From the NCBI GenBank assembly GCA_922989275.2, contig OV277856.1, positions 81,301,038-81,365,037 on the forward strand: a stretch of DNA of 64,000 bases, in the 5' to 3' direction. The DNA comes from Gari tellinella (lineage: Eukaryota; Mollusca; Bivalvia; Cardiida; Psammobiidae). The translations under genes and the position numbers were made by a program. This document shows positions 42,795-53,689 of this stretch, one piece after another (the stretch's first letter is position 1; each line of letters starts with the position of its first letter). The notes under the pieces were generated by a model. That model was not told the DNA's origin, did not search any database, and saw only the letters and a list, made by a program, of their open reading frames with translations.

Positions 42795-42985
42795 TAAGTA
42801 CCTTAGCAAACAGTTTGGATCCAGATGAGATGCCGCATCAGGTGGCGTCTCATCTGAGGATCCAAACTGTTTGACAGTCTGACCAGGCTATTTTGAAAAG
42901 AAATATTCAAAAGATTTTATTTTAAGAACCATAGCAGACAACAATTATTGCAGACGAAATATACCCAGCATACAAAGAGTTATAT
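42795..42985. mobile_element. MITE family N, copy 3
   Basis: Core GCAAACAGTTTGGATCCAGA + TGAGATGCCGCATCAGGTGG and right part CAGACAACAATTATTGCAGA…CCCAGCATACAAAGAGTTA. The left arm is mostly lost. Confidence 0.8.
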
Positions 42986-43216
42986 AACCCTTTCCTCTAC
43001 AGACATTACCACAAATATGTGTAAGGCAAGAACATAATTATGTAACTGCTAAAAAGCAAGATGACGGTAAAGCAAAAGGTTTCTTTGGAGCTATAATTTT
43101 GCTTTCCTTGTGTCATGTATTAAGCAGTATGCTATGTAAAACATGTACGATTTTTCTTTTCTATAACCAATCAATTTCAAGTCATTGACTTTACATTAAA
43201 GATGGGAAACAGCCGG

Positions 43217-43648
43217 TTAACCCATTACTCATTAGATACATCTTTTTACACCTTTAATTCAATTTCATCCACTGAAGAAAATAGTTCCATTTTGTATAGT
43301 CATTAATATGCAACATAAGAAATAGTTTCTGGTGGTTTTTAATGACTCCTGCAAGAGCCTTCTAATCTGGTCTACATTGTTTTCATAGGAATAGTTTGTT
43401 AACCACCTGTTTGTCAAGGACGAAATTATACTCTTCACTAGAGTTAAAACTTATAAAAGTTAAATGTGTAGCTCTGAGACTGTAAGACACAAATGATGCT
43501 TTACTTTCAGCCTGCTTCAAACTTCCATCTGCTAGCATACAGTAAATATGTCTTGTAATACATATTCATGATTGTATAAAAATGAAACTTATTTTTTCAG
43601 TGCAGGAATATAAGGCGTAAAAAGGTATATTTATGGAGAAATGTGTTA
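43217..43648. mobile_element. MITE family A, split by C-like sequence
   Basis: TTAACCCATTACTCATTAGA at the left and TTTATGGAGAAATGTGTTAA at the right. In between, GACTCCTGCAAGAGCCTTCT and TCTGGTCTACATTGTTTTCA belong to a B/C-type element, which ends near 43445. Confidence 0.65.
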
Positions 43649-43820
43649 ATATACTGCTATCTGCACATTCAATTCAAAGTTAGATTTCCGGCAGTGCAAC
43701 TAAAGAAATACATGTATTGACAGAATGTCAAACAGCTTAGATCCTGATCAGACACAACATTATGCAGAATCGGATCTGGATCTAAAACTGTTTTCAAAGT
43801 CAACTTCAGTCGCATGGCAC

Positions 43821-44072
43821 TTAACCCTTTGAGCCCTAGTCCCGCTAATTGGCGTCATTTTGCAAACAGTGTACATGTGAATAGTACACTTGTCCTGTGC
43901 AAACAGTGAAGACCCAGATCAGAGGGCTCCTAGGAGCCCTCTGATCAGGGTCTTCACTGTTTGTCATAATGCCAAACATTGACAAAAACAACCCTTAAAA
44001 GTCAGAAATGGACTAGACTTAAATGGAAACTGGAATTTTCCATTTAAAGTTTCAGGGAGGAAAGAGGGGGTA
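43821..44072. mobile_element. MITE family C
   Basis: TTAACCCTTTGAGCCCTAGT to AGTTTCAGGGAGGAAAGAG. Core at about 43898-43964, GCAAACAGTGAAGACCCAGA + TCAGAGGGCTCCTAGGAGCC, perfectly palindromic around CTAG. Confidence 0.95.
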
Positions 44073-44182
44073 AGGAAAACCCCTAGAGCTATTTTCTTAT
44101 TGATAGTGAAGTTATTGGTCAAACAAAAGTTGAGTCCATTTAACCTGAACTATCACTGCTCATTATCATGCCTTTCTGCTTT

Positions 44183-44422
44183 ACTTTCAGTTAAAGGCTG
44201 TTTTTAGTTTTGAAGACACATGTGATCACTAAATGCAGGTTGAATGTAAAGCAGAATGCACATTCTGCTTTACGTTCAACCTGTTTAAGCTACCATCTGC
44301 TAAAATATAAAAAAAATATTTCTTAATGTGCATATACATGACTGTACCAAATGGAACAGTTGTCTCCAGTGGAGTAATAAATTAAAGGCCTAAAATTGTG
44401 TATTTATGGAGTAATTGATTAA
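44183..44422. mobile_element. MITE family A, short hairpin
   Basis: GGCTGTTTTTAGTTTTGAAG, hairpin GCAGGTTGAATGTAAAGCAG + AATGCACATTCTGC, right end TTTATGGAGTAATTGATTAA. Confidence 0.8.
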
Positions 44423-44689
44423 GCAGCCTACTGCTTTACCCAGTATCAATGAATACTGATTTGTGGCACATAATATTGATATTCTCTAATATTATGGGGC
44501 TTGTGGGAAAAAAAGGGTAAGGAGCCTTGAACTGTTTTCAATCCTTCTCCTGATGAATAGTCATGACACATGTATAAAACATTGTCAATTATCTATCATC
44601 CAAATTATTTCATTGGCTAAACAAGATCGCATGTTCAATAAACGTGTATGCCCCCGATGGCATCCTTGCAAATATATTCAGAATCATTT

Positions 44690-45050
44690 CTAAGTTCTTA
44701 GTAGGTCAAGGTCAAGGTGAAATCAAGGTTAGGTGATATGGGTGTATTGAGAATGGTCCAAGGTAACAACTGTGCAAGTTTTAAAGCATTCTAGTGAACG
44801 GTTTTGATGACCCATTTAAAATATTCCAAGTCCAAAAGAGGTCAAGGTCAAGGTCAAATTGAGGTTGGTTGATATGGAAGCATTGGGAATGGTCTAGGGC
44901 AACATCTGTATAAGTATCAAAGCATTCTTATAAGTGGTGTTGATGCAAGACGAAACGGTAAAACCTGGTTTACCTCGTACACACAGACTGACAGACGGAC
45001 AGGACAATCACTATATGCCTCTGCATCTGTCGATGCTGGGGGCATAAAAA
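44690..45050 (-). repeat. TCAAGGTCA-rich repeat, opposed relative of the 18.3-19.2 kb array
   Basis: Two or more diverged units with AGGTCAAGGTCAAGGTGAAA/GGTCAAGGTCAAGGTCAAAT, then CACACAGACTGACAGACGGA and TCGATGCTGGGGGCATAAAA. The last part mirrors the opening of the 18.3 kb array. Confidence 0.75.
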
Positions 45051-45909
45051 ATGAGATAGAGTGCAGACTTGTGTCATACAGTAACAGATCCTACATGGAA
45101 ACAGTGCAGACCCTGATCAGACAGCTCCTCCTGGAGTTGTCCGACTTCGGTCTAGACTGTTTTCAAAAGTATCAATTATACGCGAATGTTAATATTCTGT
45201 CAAACTGGTAGCTAAAGAAAGGTTAAACTGTAGATATGTGCTCTGATTGTACAAGTGTTCCTGACACATGTTCTATCAGTTAAGACTATACAGTATTTTG
45301 ACAGCATACAAACACATGATCATATTACCCCAGGACCTTGTGACAGGCAATCAATCCACCTGTCTAATCAGCCCTTTGAATACTACAGTGATATTACTGT
45401 CTGAAATAATTATTGTCAGTATACTTTTCTAAAATCTGAATTTTTTAAATCTATTTCTTTTCAAAATAAGGTAAGTGTGTCGAGCAATCTGGATCCTGAT
45501 TGCAGTAAAGTTACTTGGCAGGTCGTATGGGTCCAAGCTATTTGCAGAGGTAATCATGATTTCACCATTTACCATGCACAGGGTTCACCCTTTCAACACT
45601 AAAATCGTTAACCTATACTAATTGCCTTTGCAATTAGTTTAAATCCAGATCAGGCCAAAATTAAAACGGGTCTTGATCAGGATAAAAACTGTTCCTAACT
45701 CTAAATTAGTTCCTGTAAATAGACAGAAGCTTGGAACATTTTCAGAATTTCAGCAGCCCCTGATTACAGCAGACAATAAATACCTAGTGTGAACAGGGAT
45801 AAGGTCATCAGGCAAAGGTAAATTCATTCAAGAGATACTAGTAACAACACAGGAATGCAGGAAACAAGTCAAACTCAGTAGTTCCTCTACAGTACTTAAT
45901 TCTTATCTA

Positions 45910-46085
45910 TTAACTCTTTCAACACTAAGTAACTTTTGTGGGTTATTAAGCTTCCTTGTGGATATTTTGAGTAACCAAAACATGAACCAGTCTACTTGGA
46001 ATTCTTGACAATTTAATAAACAATGGTCTAAATTAGAAAACACTGCAGACTCTGATCAGAGAGCTCCTTTAGGTCACCCTGGCAT
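45910..46085. mobile_element. MITE family B, truncated at the core
   Basis: TTAACTCTTTCAACACTAAG, arm AAACATGAACCAGTCTACTT, half core AAACACTGCAGACTCTGATC + AGAGAGCTCCTTTAGG. It then stops. Confidence 0.8.
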
Positions 46086-46250
46086 TCAAAGACAATGTAG
46101 ATCTATCAAGAATGATCATGTCAGCGACAAATCCGATGATGTGACTACTTATAAGCATTGTCTCTTACTGCCTAAATAATTTGTCACACCATAGGGTTTG
46201 TGCAGGCATAAAGATTTTAGTAGTGAAAATGGAGGAATAAAATTAATAGT

Positions 46251-46500
46251 TTAACTCTTTCCTCCCTGAAACTTTAAATGGACAATTCCAGTTTCCATTT
46301 AAGTCTAGCCTATTTCTGACTTTTAAGAGTTGTTTTTATCAATTTTGCCATTACTGACAAACAGTGAAGACCCTGATCAGAGGGCTCCTTTCGGAGCCCT
46401 CTGATCTGGGCCTTCACTGTTTGAACAGGACAAGTGTACTATTCACATGTACACTGTTTGAAAAGACGCCTATATGCGGGACTAGGGTTCAAAGGGTTAA
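46251..46500. mobile_element. MITE family C
   Basis: TTAACTCTTTCCTCCCTGAA to GGGTTCAAAGGGTTAA (reverse). Core ACAAACAGTGAAGACCCTGA + TCAGAGGGCTCCTTTCGGAG, and its mirror. Confidence 0.95.
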
Positions 46501-46580
46501 GACATAAACAGTTGTATTTTTATGGAGCAATGGGTTAACCTGCTACCTGTATTCAACAGCTTCAAAAAATAATTACTATG

Positions 46581-46773
46581 CAGAGCACCAGATAAGCGTA
46601 GTTTTTCAAAAACTAAAATCTTTATTTCTGAAATAAACCCTATGGTGTCACTACTCATTAGAATCGTCTCTTCGAGACGATTCTAATGAGTAGTAACACC
46701 ATAGGATTTGGTGCAAAAAATAGTGAGAAAATGTGGGATTTGTTGAAAAAACTACCTCTTATCTGGAGCCCTG
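46581..46773. mobile_element. MITE family E, 6 bp TSD
   Basis: Ends CAGAGCACCAGATAAG and CTTATCTGGAGCCCTG, flanked by exact ACTATG (46575-46580, 46774-46779). Core CTACTCATTAGAATCGTCTC + TTCGAGACGATTCTAATGAG is a perfect palindrome. Confidence 0.95.
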
Positions 46774-46899
46774 ACTATGTTAACAATTACGTTATGTTAC
46801 AATTACTATGCAAGAAGGGGGCAAATATCACATATTCTTAATCAGGGATCCCTGATCCTTCCAATATTTGTTTTGTCTAGGCCTACATTGTGTTAATTA

Positions 46900-47560
46900 T
46901 GCCTTTCCTGTACACCTAATACTTTAATAGCATGCAGTTAAATCAGGAAGTCTTTAAGATTGCTATTATATCTGACAGCACGATCTGCACAGCTCACTGA
47001 AGACTATTGACACCAAGTAAACACTCTACAATATTCTTTGTTTGATATTAAAAAGCTTTACCCTTATATTGCTTAATAAACAATCTTTTTTAATGTCCCT
47101 ATGAACCAGTTGTCTTTAAAAATATGCTATATTCTATAATATATCAAATAATGATCTGAAATAGAGATCAATTTGATCTGGGTGAGGTGCTGAGGTCATT
47201 CTTATTCTCATCTGGATCTAAACATTTTGCAATATTACTCAATATACATATGGCATGAGGGTTAATATTATTTGTATTTAAAACTCCAAGCACAGGTCAT
47301 GAAAGCTATTTATATATTCAGGCAACCACAAAACATTACACACAGCAAGCCTTTCAACTCTATGTAATATTGTTTGTTTGCAGGATTCGTTGCCTGATTT
47401 TGTTTTAAAATCAGAATTTTGTAAACTTCCTTTTCAAGAATGGGTCAGAGTGGCATACATTTTGGATTCTGATTTGATGACAACATTGCTGTGCCGGCAG
47501 GGGCTCAAACTCAAAACTCTTTGATCAACATTACAGGAGGAACATTCTGCTCTCTTCAAC
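46900..47560. other. Intronic, no clear element
   Basis: AT-rich. A decayed hairpin core (AGATCAATTTGATCTGGGTG…CATCTGGATCTAAACATTTT) lies near 47165-47230. Confidence 0.45.
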
Positions 47561-47565
47561 CTGCA

Positions 47566-48309
47566 TTAACCCGTTTTCCCATAGCTTGTTTCTAGTATTG
47601 ATGATAATTGACCACTTAAAGCAGGTTGAAAGGAAAGCAGAATGCGCCTTATGGCGCATTCTGCTTTTCTTTCAGCCTGCTTTAAGCTACCATTTGCTAG
47701 AATATAGAAAAATATTTCTTATGAGGCCTAAAAAAAAAAGATGTGCGTTTCCGGTTTCCCGACCGACCCTATTTTTTACCCCCGACCCTAAAGTGTTTTT
47801 TTTAGGGGAAAGGTTTTTGGTGGGAAAGAAGGGGCCGTTATTCGGCGCCTGCTGTTACAGAAGGAAAAAAGCCCTGTATAAAAAGCAAACACACATTTTT
47901 TGAAAATAAAATATTTATTTGATGCAATGGTTTTCAGATTGAAACAAGAACTTTTTCAAATTATTGTATTATGAAATACCTTACAATTTAAACTTGCAAA
48001 TCAAGATAAATCATTTCAGACACTTTCAATGTTGAATACAACAAGAGAAAGGTCATTATTTGTCATATAAACCCATCCTTTGATTGTAAAAAAAATCCGC
48101 ATATATACCCTATATAAAAACTTTTTAAAAAATGAAAACTTTTTCCTACCGACCTACCCTAAAATTTTGAGAGGGTGAAACCAGAAACACACATATTTTT
48201 TTTTAGGCCTGATACTTATTCAAGACCGTATAAAGTTGAATTATTTTCTTCAACGAACGAATTATTTCAAGGCATAAAAAGGCGTATTTATGGGGTAATA
48301 AATGGTTAA
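47566..48309. mobile_element. MITE family A carrying a nested Harbinger-like MITE
   Basis: TTAACCCGTTTTCCCATAGC at the left, perfect hairpin CTTAAAGCAGGTTGAAAGGA…CCTTATGGCG, then the right arm. The right arm is split between ATTTCTTATGA and TGATACTTATTC by the 485 bp element and ends ATGGTTAA. Confidence 0.9.
47725..48209. mobile_element. PIF/Harbinger-like MITE, copy 1 (485 bp), TSD TGA
   Basis: Ends GGCCTAAAAAAAAAAGATGT and CACATATTTTTTTTTAGGCC, flanked by TGA (47722-47724, 48210-48212). The insertion point is proven by the family A arm around it. Inner words CGTTTCCGGTTTCCCGACCG and GGGTGAAACCAGAAACACAC are also inverted. No transposase is visible. Confidence 0.85.
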
Positions 48310-48410
48310 GCTACCACCTGGAAGGACACTGGTAATTCCCTCTATGTTTCATGTCAAGGGCTTGCTGGGTGGAGACTACTTTCCTTATAATAGCAAAGAC
48401 ACAATAAGAG

Positions 48411-48609
48411 CAGGGCTCCAGATAAGGGGACATGTATTTCCAAAAATAAAAATAAAAATATTTCTGCATAAAAACCTATGGTGTCACTACTTATTAGAAT
48501 TGTCTCAAAGAGACAAATCTATTGAGTAGTAACACCATAGGATTTGGTTCAAAAATAAGGGAGAAAATGTTGGGTTTGTTCAGTTCATTCCCTCTTATCT
48601 GGAGCCCTG
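48411..48609. mobile_element. MITE family E, near 6 bp TSD
   Basis: CAGGGCTCCAGATAAGGGGA to CTCTTATCTGGAGCCCTG. Flanks TAAGAG and TTAGAG (5 of 6). Core TTATTAGAATTGTCTCAAAG slightly degraded. Confidence 0.9.
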
Positions 48610-48659
48610 TTAGAGGCATAAATAGACACATTTATGGAGTAATGGGTTATTTTACTTAC

Positions 48660-49731
48660 CTATGAACATAATTGCCAGGAACAGGAATGAGTTGCCAGCA
48701 GCATGGAGAGCAGCCAGGATAATCCCAGTGACAACACAACATACTCCTAGTAACGAAAGTACCACCAAAATCCATCGAAACGAAAATCCCACAGCGACAC
48801 ATTTCAAACACGACTCCTTACATTGTACATCATCATCACCTGAATGACTTCTCCGTCGATGTCTGTGAGGCCTAGAATGTCTATGATCCCTGTGCTGTCG
48901 GTGGCGTGAATGTTGTGACTCATGATACCGGTGACTCTGACTGAAGCGAGGGTCGGACGGAGGCATTGAGGTCCTGGGTGCGTTAGCTGGAGTTCTGCTG
49001 GAAGACTGAGGTTGTGAATGGGCAACAAGATCTGGAAGCATGTTACCCCCTGATGTATGGTGCTCTAAACGAGCAGCAACACCTACATTAAGGTCGTGTG
49101 TTCTAATACGTCTGTGATCACTACCACTAGATGGAGGCTGCATGCCATGATTCACACTAACACTAACATTGGAATGTGACACACCAGTCTGTTGGGAGGT
49201 GGGTCGAGGTACTCTCCCTCCATGAGGGACCATGTCCCCCGAGACCCGGGGTTGACCAGTCTGTGAGGGTGGCATGCTGGCAGGAGATGCCACTACACTA
49301 GTCCCTGGCTCTGTAGAGCCACTTGGTCTTTGATTTGTCCTCGAACCACTACTACTACTCTGCACTGGTCTGGTCTGAGCTGGTCGTGTCTCACTGGGCT
49401 GAGTTGTTCTAGCCTCCTGACTTGTACTAACAGTCTGATGTGATACATTCCTGGGTAGAGAATCCAGTGGATAATCTGGCACTACCGATAGATCACTTAC
49501 AGTATCATTTATCCTCGAGTTTTGATTTGTTTGGTCCGCCTCATACAGGTCTCTGATACCTGCTGTAACATCAGGGTAGTTACCCCCGCTACTAGCACCT
49601 GGTCTACTCTGTGTGCTAGCTGAACTCTGACCCTCCTGGCCTGCTGGTGGGGTAGGAGCTACTGGCTTGTTGGGGTTCCAGGGAGGCACTGAGGCTGTCG
49701 GCTGTGATGTGCCTGCAGTCATGGCTGACAT
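48660..49731 (-). CDS. Exon 1 of a Ser/Pro-rich, two-TM, triple-PPxY protein (residues 1-358)
   Basis: Minus-strand first coding exon. ATG at 49731 (G at -3), with an in-frame stop 9 bp upstream (49743-49741). A second ATG at 49722 is also possible. Residues 1-260 are low-complexity, rich in Ser, Pro, Thr and Gln, probably disordered, and there is no signal peptide. About 265-296 is His/Arg-rich (SQHSRHRQHRDHRHSRPHRH). CKESCLKC (304-311) precedes helix 1 (about 320-342, WILVVLSLLGVCCVVTGIIL) and the start of helix 2 (348 onward). The exon ends ATAG|GTAAGT in phase 1. Exons 1-3 together give 1,914 bp, 637 residues. Family not recognised. A short part (about 204-228) may derive from a SINE. Two Cys next to a membrane helix could be lipid-modified; this is speculative. 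Confidence 0.85.
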
Positions 49732-49743
49732 CACAACACGTCA

Positions 49744-49998
49744 CGTCATGTATGTCCGTCAAGCTGGTTAAGATATTATCTCATTAATTGAATTCATTGA
49801 TATCTCTGATCACACCTGTCAGATAGCTGTCTGATATTGTGTAAGGTAGATATTCACTTCCTCTACGTTCTAACCCCTTGTTGTCCAGCCAATAACTCCA
49901 CAAGGTCTGTCTCGTCACTGTCTCACTCTCTTTACCTAATGATGGACAGATAAGAAAATCACATTAGACAGTATGCTCTACCTATCATCTACATATGG
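49744..49998 (-). other. Likely 5' untranslated/promoter side of the PPxY gene
   Basis: Free of recognised repeats for about 250 bp upstream of the start codon. I see no clear TATA box or splice acceptor, so the transcription start is not placed. Confidence 0.4.
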
Positions 49999-50257
49999 TT
50001 AACCAATTACCCCATAACCTGTTTCTTGTATTGAAAATAAGAGACCACTTAAAGCAGGTTGAAAGTAAACAGAATGTGCCTTAAGGCACATTCTGTTTTA
50101 CTTTCAGCCTACTATAAGCTACCCACCGATAGAATAAAGAAAATATTTCTTATAATACAGTCATATTCATAAATGACTGTATAAATTGGAACTTTTTTCT
50201 TTAGAGGAGGAATAAACTGAATGCACTAAACACCGCTTCTATTTGTGAGATGGTTAA
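49999..50257. mobile_element. MITE family A
   Basis: TTAACCAATTACCCCATAAC to TTTGTGAGATGGTTAA. Hairpin CTTAAAGCAGGTTGAAAGTA…GTGCCTTAAGGCAC. It lies about 270 bp upstream of the gene's start codon. Confidence 0.85.
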
Positions 50258-50279
50258 ACAGTCAAACTTGTATTGACCC

Positions 50280-50500
50280 TTTCCTCCATAACCATCAGTG
50301 CCTATATCAAGACAAGTGATTCCTTAAAGCAAGATGAAAGTAAAGCAGAAAGCCCCTTTACGAGCTTTCTTCTTTACTTAAATCTTGCTTTAAGCTTTTA
50401 CCTGTAATCAATGAATAATCATTTTTGGGCTTATATCTAAGGTATGTTGTGGCGTTAGAAAAGGCACCCTAAGGCGCTTCTGTAGGGGAAATACTTTTTC
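50280..50500. mobile_element. Hairpin element family K
   Basis: CCTTTCCTCCATAACCATCA, hairpin CCTTAAAGCAAGATGAAAGT…TTAAATCTTGCTTTAAG, right part AAGGCGCTTCTGTAGGGGAA. Related hairpins of this type occur at about 20195-20295, 26045-26150, 34975-35045, 43045-43130, 56035-56105 and 58640-58735. Confidence 0.65.
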
Positions 50501-50509
50501 CATTCAATT

Positions 50510-50930
50510 TGATAAAAAGTAATATGATCTCTGAAGAGGAGTGAATTTTCATTTTGAATTAATAACACACCTGTACTATATGCTGCCAATGGATACCCTA
50601 ATTGTTATTGGCTTAAAATGACTATTTAATTGATACATTGAGTGGAATAAATGATGTTAGCACTGACACCAACGACTTTAAATTGATTAAAAAATAATCA
50701 AGAAAGTTATCTTCAATCACATGTAATACACATATATCGATGCGAGGACACAATGTGTCTTCCTACCTATTTGGTACCATTTATAAGACCAATAATTGAT
50801 TCAGCCATAGTTTAAATGACATCTACCGGTATATGTATTATGTTGTTTGTGAGCATTGATGAAATACTGTATGTATAAGTGAAAATAAAATCTGTTCTGT
50901 TCTAATCATTAATCGCTTATATAATACAAG
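50510..50930. other. No gene seen
   Basis: AT-rich intergenic sequence without recognised elements. Confidence 0.45.
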
Positions 50931-50979
50931 TTTGATTATTACCTAATGCTCTATATAACTTGTAATTCTTTATTGCCTA

Positions 50980-52380
50980 ATCCAGAGGCAATAGTTTTAA
51001 TTATTACCTAATGCTCTATATAACTTGTAATTCGTTATTTTTGACTGTTTTGCTGTGTTGTTCTGACATTGCCTAATCCGGGGGCAATAGTTTCAACTAT
51101 TGACCACTAGGACGAACTGTTTCCCCTGCGTGAAAAAGATGTGTAGAAGTTTTAAAATCAGGGTCATTGAGAAGTTTTCCGGTCCCCAGGTTTGCAGCAT
51201 TGTAACAGTATTGAATAATAGCAATTGATTGTTGTCTGGTGAACGTTTAATACTTTATTTCATGTTTATTATTATTTATAATAATACTATAATCATTGAG
51301 ACGAGTTCGTAATACACATCAACATTATCCTTTATACCGAAAACAACACGGGTACGAACATTACAATAATATGCGGACGTAAACATGCAAGCGCTTACAA
51401 TAAGATGCTGATCATTTATCAGACGCCAGTCAAAAACCACGAATGAATAACAAACACTCTGTTATTCCTTTATGCAAAAACTCGAAATGACTAGTCACTT
51501 ATATAATTTTATTTCATTTGTATTTTCGCTAAGATTAGATCTTTTTGAAATTCTATTTATATAGAATATTAGGTAATAAAACAGTTATTTCAAGTGTGTT
51601 AGGTGAACAGTCAAAACTGTTGGCCCTCATTATCAGGGACAACATTTCGAACTGTTGCCCTCGGCCTATCGGCCTTGGGCAACAGTTCGAAAGTCTTCCC
51701 TGATATCTGGGGCCAATAGATTTGACTGTTCTCAAAACACACATGAAACAACTATTGATCCCTAGGTCGAACTGTTTTCCCTGTGCGAAAAAGATGTGTA
51801 AAAGTTTTAAAATCAGGGTCATTGAGAAGTTTTCCGATACAGTATTGAATAATTGTCATTGATTGTTGTCTGGTGAATGTTTAATACTTTATTTCATGCT
51901 TTATTATTATTTATAATAATACTATAATCATTGAGACAATTTCGTAATACACAATCATCAATGTTATCCTTTATACTGAAAAAATCCACGAACACAAACA
52001 TTACAATATTGTGCGGATGTTAACTTACAAGGAGAAGCTGAGAATTCATCAGACGTCTGTCAACAACCACGAATGAATAACAAACACTGTGTAATTCATT
52101 CCTGCAAAAACTCAAAATGACTAATACAATTTTATTTCATTTCTATTTTGGCTCAGATTAGTTATTTTTGAAATTCTAGTTATATAGAGTATTAGGTAAT
52201 TAAATAGTTATTTCATGTTTGTTTGGGGAGCAGTCAAAACCATTGACCCTCGTTATCAGGGAAGACATTTCGAACTGTTGCCATCGGCATATATCCTCCT
52301 CGGGTAACAGTTCGAAAGTCTTCCCTGATACCTCGGGCCAATAGTTTTGACCGTTCCCCAAACACACATGAAATAACTGT
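50980..52380. repeat. Tandemly duplicated unit with palindromes, two full copies
   Basis: The stretch from GAAAAAGATGTGTAGAAGTT (about 51131) to about 51606 is repeated at about 51785-52226 (GAAAAAGATGTGTAAAAGTT...). Each is followed by a palindrome: 51607-51735 (AACAGTCAAAACTGTTGGCC…, centre CGGCCTATCGGCC) and 52229-52375 (GCAGTCAAAACCATTGACCC…). A shorter partner (TAATGCTCTATATAACTTGT, twice) precedes them at 50945-51030. Unit length about 650 bp. Confidence 0.8.
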
Positions 52381-52529
52381 ATACTGTTACCTATTTAAGT
52401 GCAGAGACTGTTTTTAACCTGAGCTAATTAGTAATTTGATATAAATCTGAATTATATACCTTATTAGGTGAACTTGATTTTGATCTTTGTGCAGACTTGA
52501 GTGACAGGTTAAATCACCCAACTCTGATA

Positions 52530-52695
52530 CTTCAAAAGAACAATTCAAGTTTCCAGCTGAGTCTATAGTTCATGTTTGACTATTTAAGACTGCTTTTTAC
52601 AATATATCATAAATATCACAAACAATGGACCCTGATCAGAAAGCTCCTGCAGGAGCCCTCTGATCAGGATCTACACTGTTTGCAATGTTTTGTGT
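52530..52695. mobile_element. MITE family C, degenerate
   Basis: CTTCAAAAGAACAATTCAAG, core CAATGGACCCTGATCAGAAA + GCTCCTGCAGGAGCCCTCTG. The ends are lost. Confidence 0.7.
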
Positions 52696-52739
52696 AGTCT
52701 GTACAGAAATCGATGTAAAGGATTCAGTACAATCAATAA

Positions 52740-52910
52740 AGGATCATATGTCAAATTGTAGAACAATGGTTCTTAAACCATCAAAATTCTAGATTTTTTG
52801 CAGAATAATCATGAAGTTAAATGACCGCTTCAAGAATTGTTCATGAATATTTACGAACTTAGTTTTTCTGGAATAGAATTAAAATAATTCTATACCTTCC
52901 CACAGGGGTT
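52740..52910. repeat. Repeat family P, inverted partial copy
   Basis: Reverse complement of part of 38835-39000: AAGAATTGTTCATGAATATT, AAAATTCTAGA, TACCTTCCCACAGGGG. Confidence 0.6.
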
Positions 52911-52971
52911 TTACTAAGGTATATATGTGAATGAGAGGGTTCAGGAGCTTTCTGCATTACTAATTTCTGCA

Positions 52972-53171
52972 TTAATCCATTACCCCATAACCTGTTTCAA
53001 GATTTGAAGAACATTGACCAATTGCTTTAAGCTATGATCTGCAAGAATATGGAGACTTTTTCTTATGCTGCATATTCATGACTGTATAAATTGGAACTAT
53101 TTTCTTCAGTTAAGGATTAAATTAGACTCTTTAGAGGCGTAAAAAGGCGTATTTATGGGGTATTGGGTTAA
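52972..53171. mobile_element. MITE family A, first hairpin arm deleted
   Basis: TTAATCCATTACCCCATAAC to TATGGGGTATTGGGTTAA. Only ATTGCTTTAAGCTATGATCT remains of the core. Confidence 0.8.
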
Positions 53172-53569
53172 ACTGCCACCTGTATTCCTGATCTTTTTGC
53201 ATAGATTGTTCAATACATGTTTGGACATCACTGTCATTACTGTTTTGGCCTACAATACTTGCTATCGTTTTATTGCTAATAAAACAAACATACCATTGCT
53301 TGTCAATGTGCTCCAAGGCAAAACATCCCCACCAAATCAATGCACAAGAATGCCCATATATACTTGTGTGGTATACTTGATAAATTACAAATTACTTTTC
53401 AACCATATATCAAACCACTCTCAAGCTTATCATTCAATTTTGACTGAGGTCAAACAGTATTGCAAATCAATCCACTTTATCACAAGCAAGCACATTTTCA
53501 CATTAACAGTTAAACCTGTTTTTAACCACCTTTTATTTATGAAAAATTAATGAAGACAATTGAGTCAGG

Positions 53570-53650
53570 TGACGGCTTAATGCAGGACAGAAATAATGAA
53601 GAAAGCTCCAGCAGGATCTTTCTGCATTATTTCTATGATGCATTTAGCAA
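53570..53650. repeat. TGCAGGA…TCCTGCA-type hairpin element
   Basis: GGCTTAATGCAGGACAGAAA pairs with TTATTTCTATGATGCATTTAGC around AAAGCTCCAGCAGGATCTTT. Similar pieces occur at about 21640-21725, 33790-33850 and 40280-40330. Confidence 0.55.
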
Positions 53651-53689
53651 CAATTGATAGAAGAAACACTCTTATGTGCATTAAATTGA

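Larger units (their letters stand above)
31901..48659 (-). other. Intron 1 of the PPxY gene
   Basis: 16,759 bp, donor ATAG|GTAAGT at 48659 and acceptor TTTTCAG at 31901, phase 1. It holds most of the hairpin elements listed here. No further in-frame coding exon was identified inside, but a small exon could be missed. Confidence 0.75.

Noticed and set aside
47586..47903. 105-codon plus-strand open frame (VSRPTLFFTPDPKVF)
   Set aside because: It is the reading of a family A hairpin running into the nested Harbinger-like MITE. Such frames recur because the element recurs.
53155..53550. 131-codon plus-strand open frame
   Set aside because: Starts inside a family A end and shows no coding character beyond being open.
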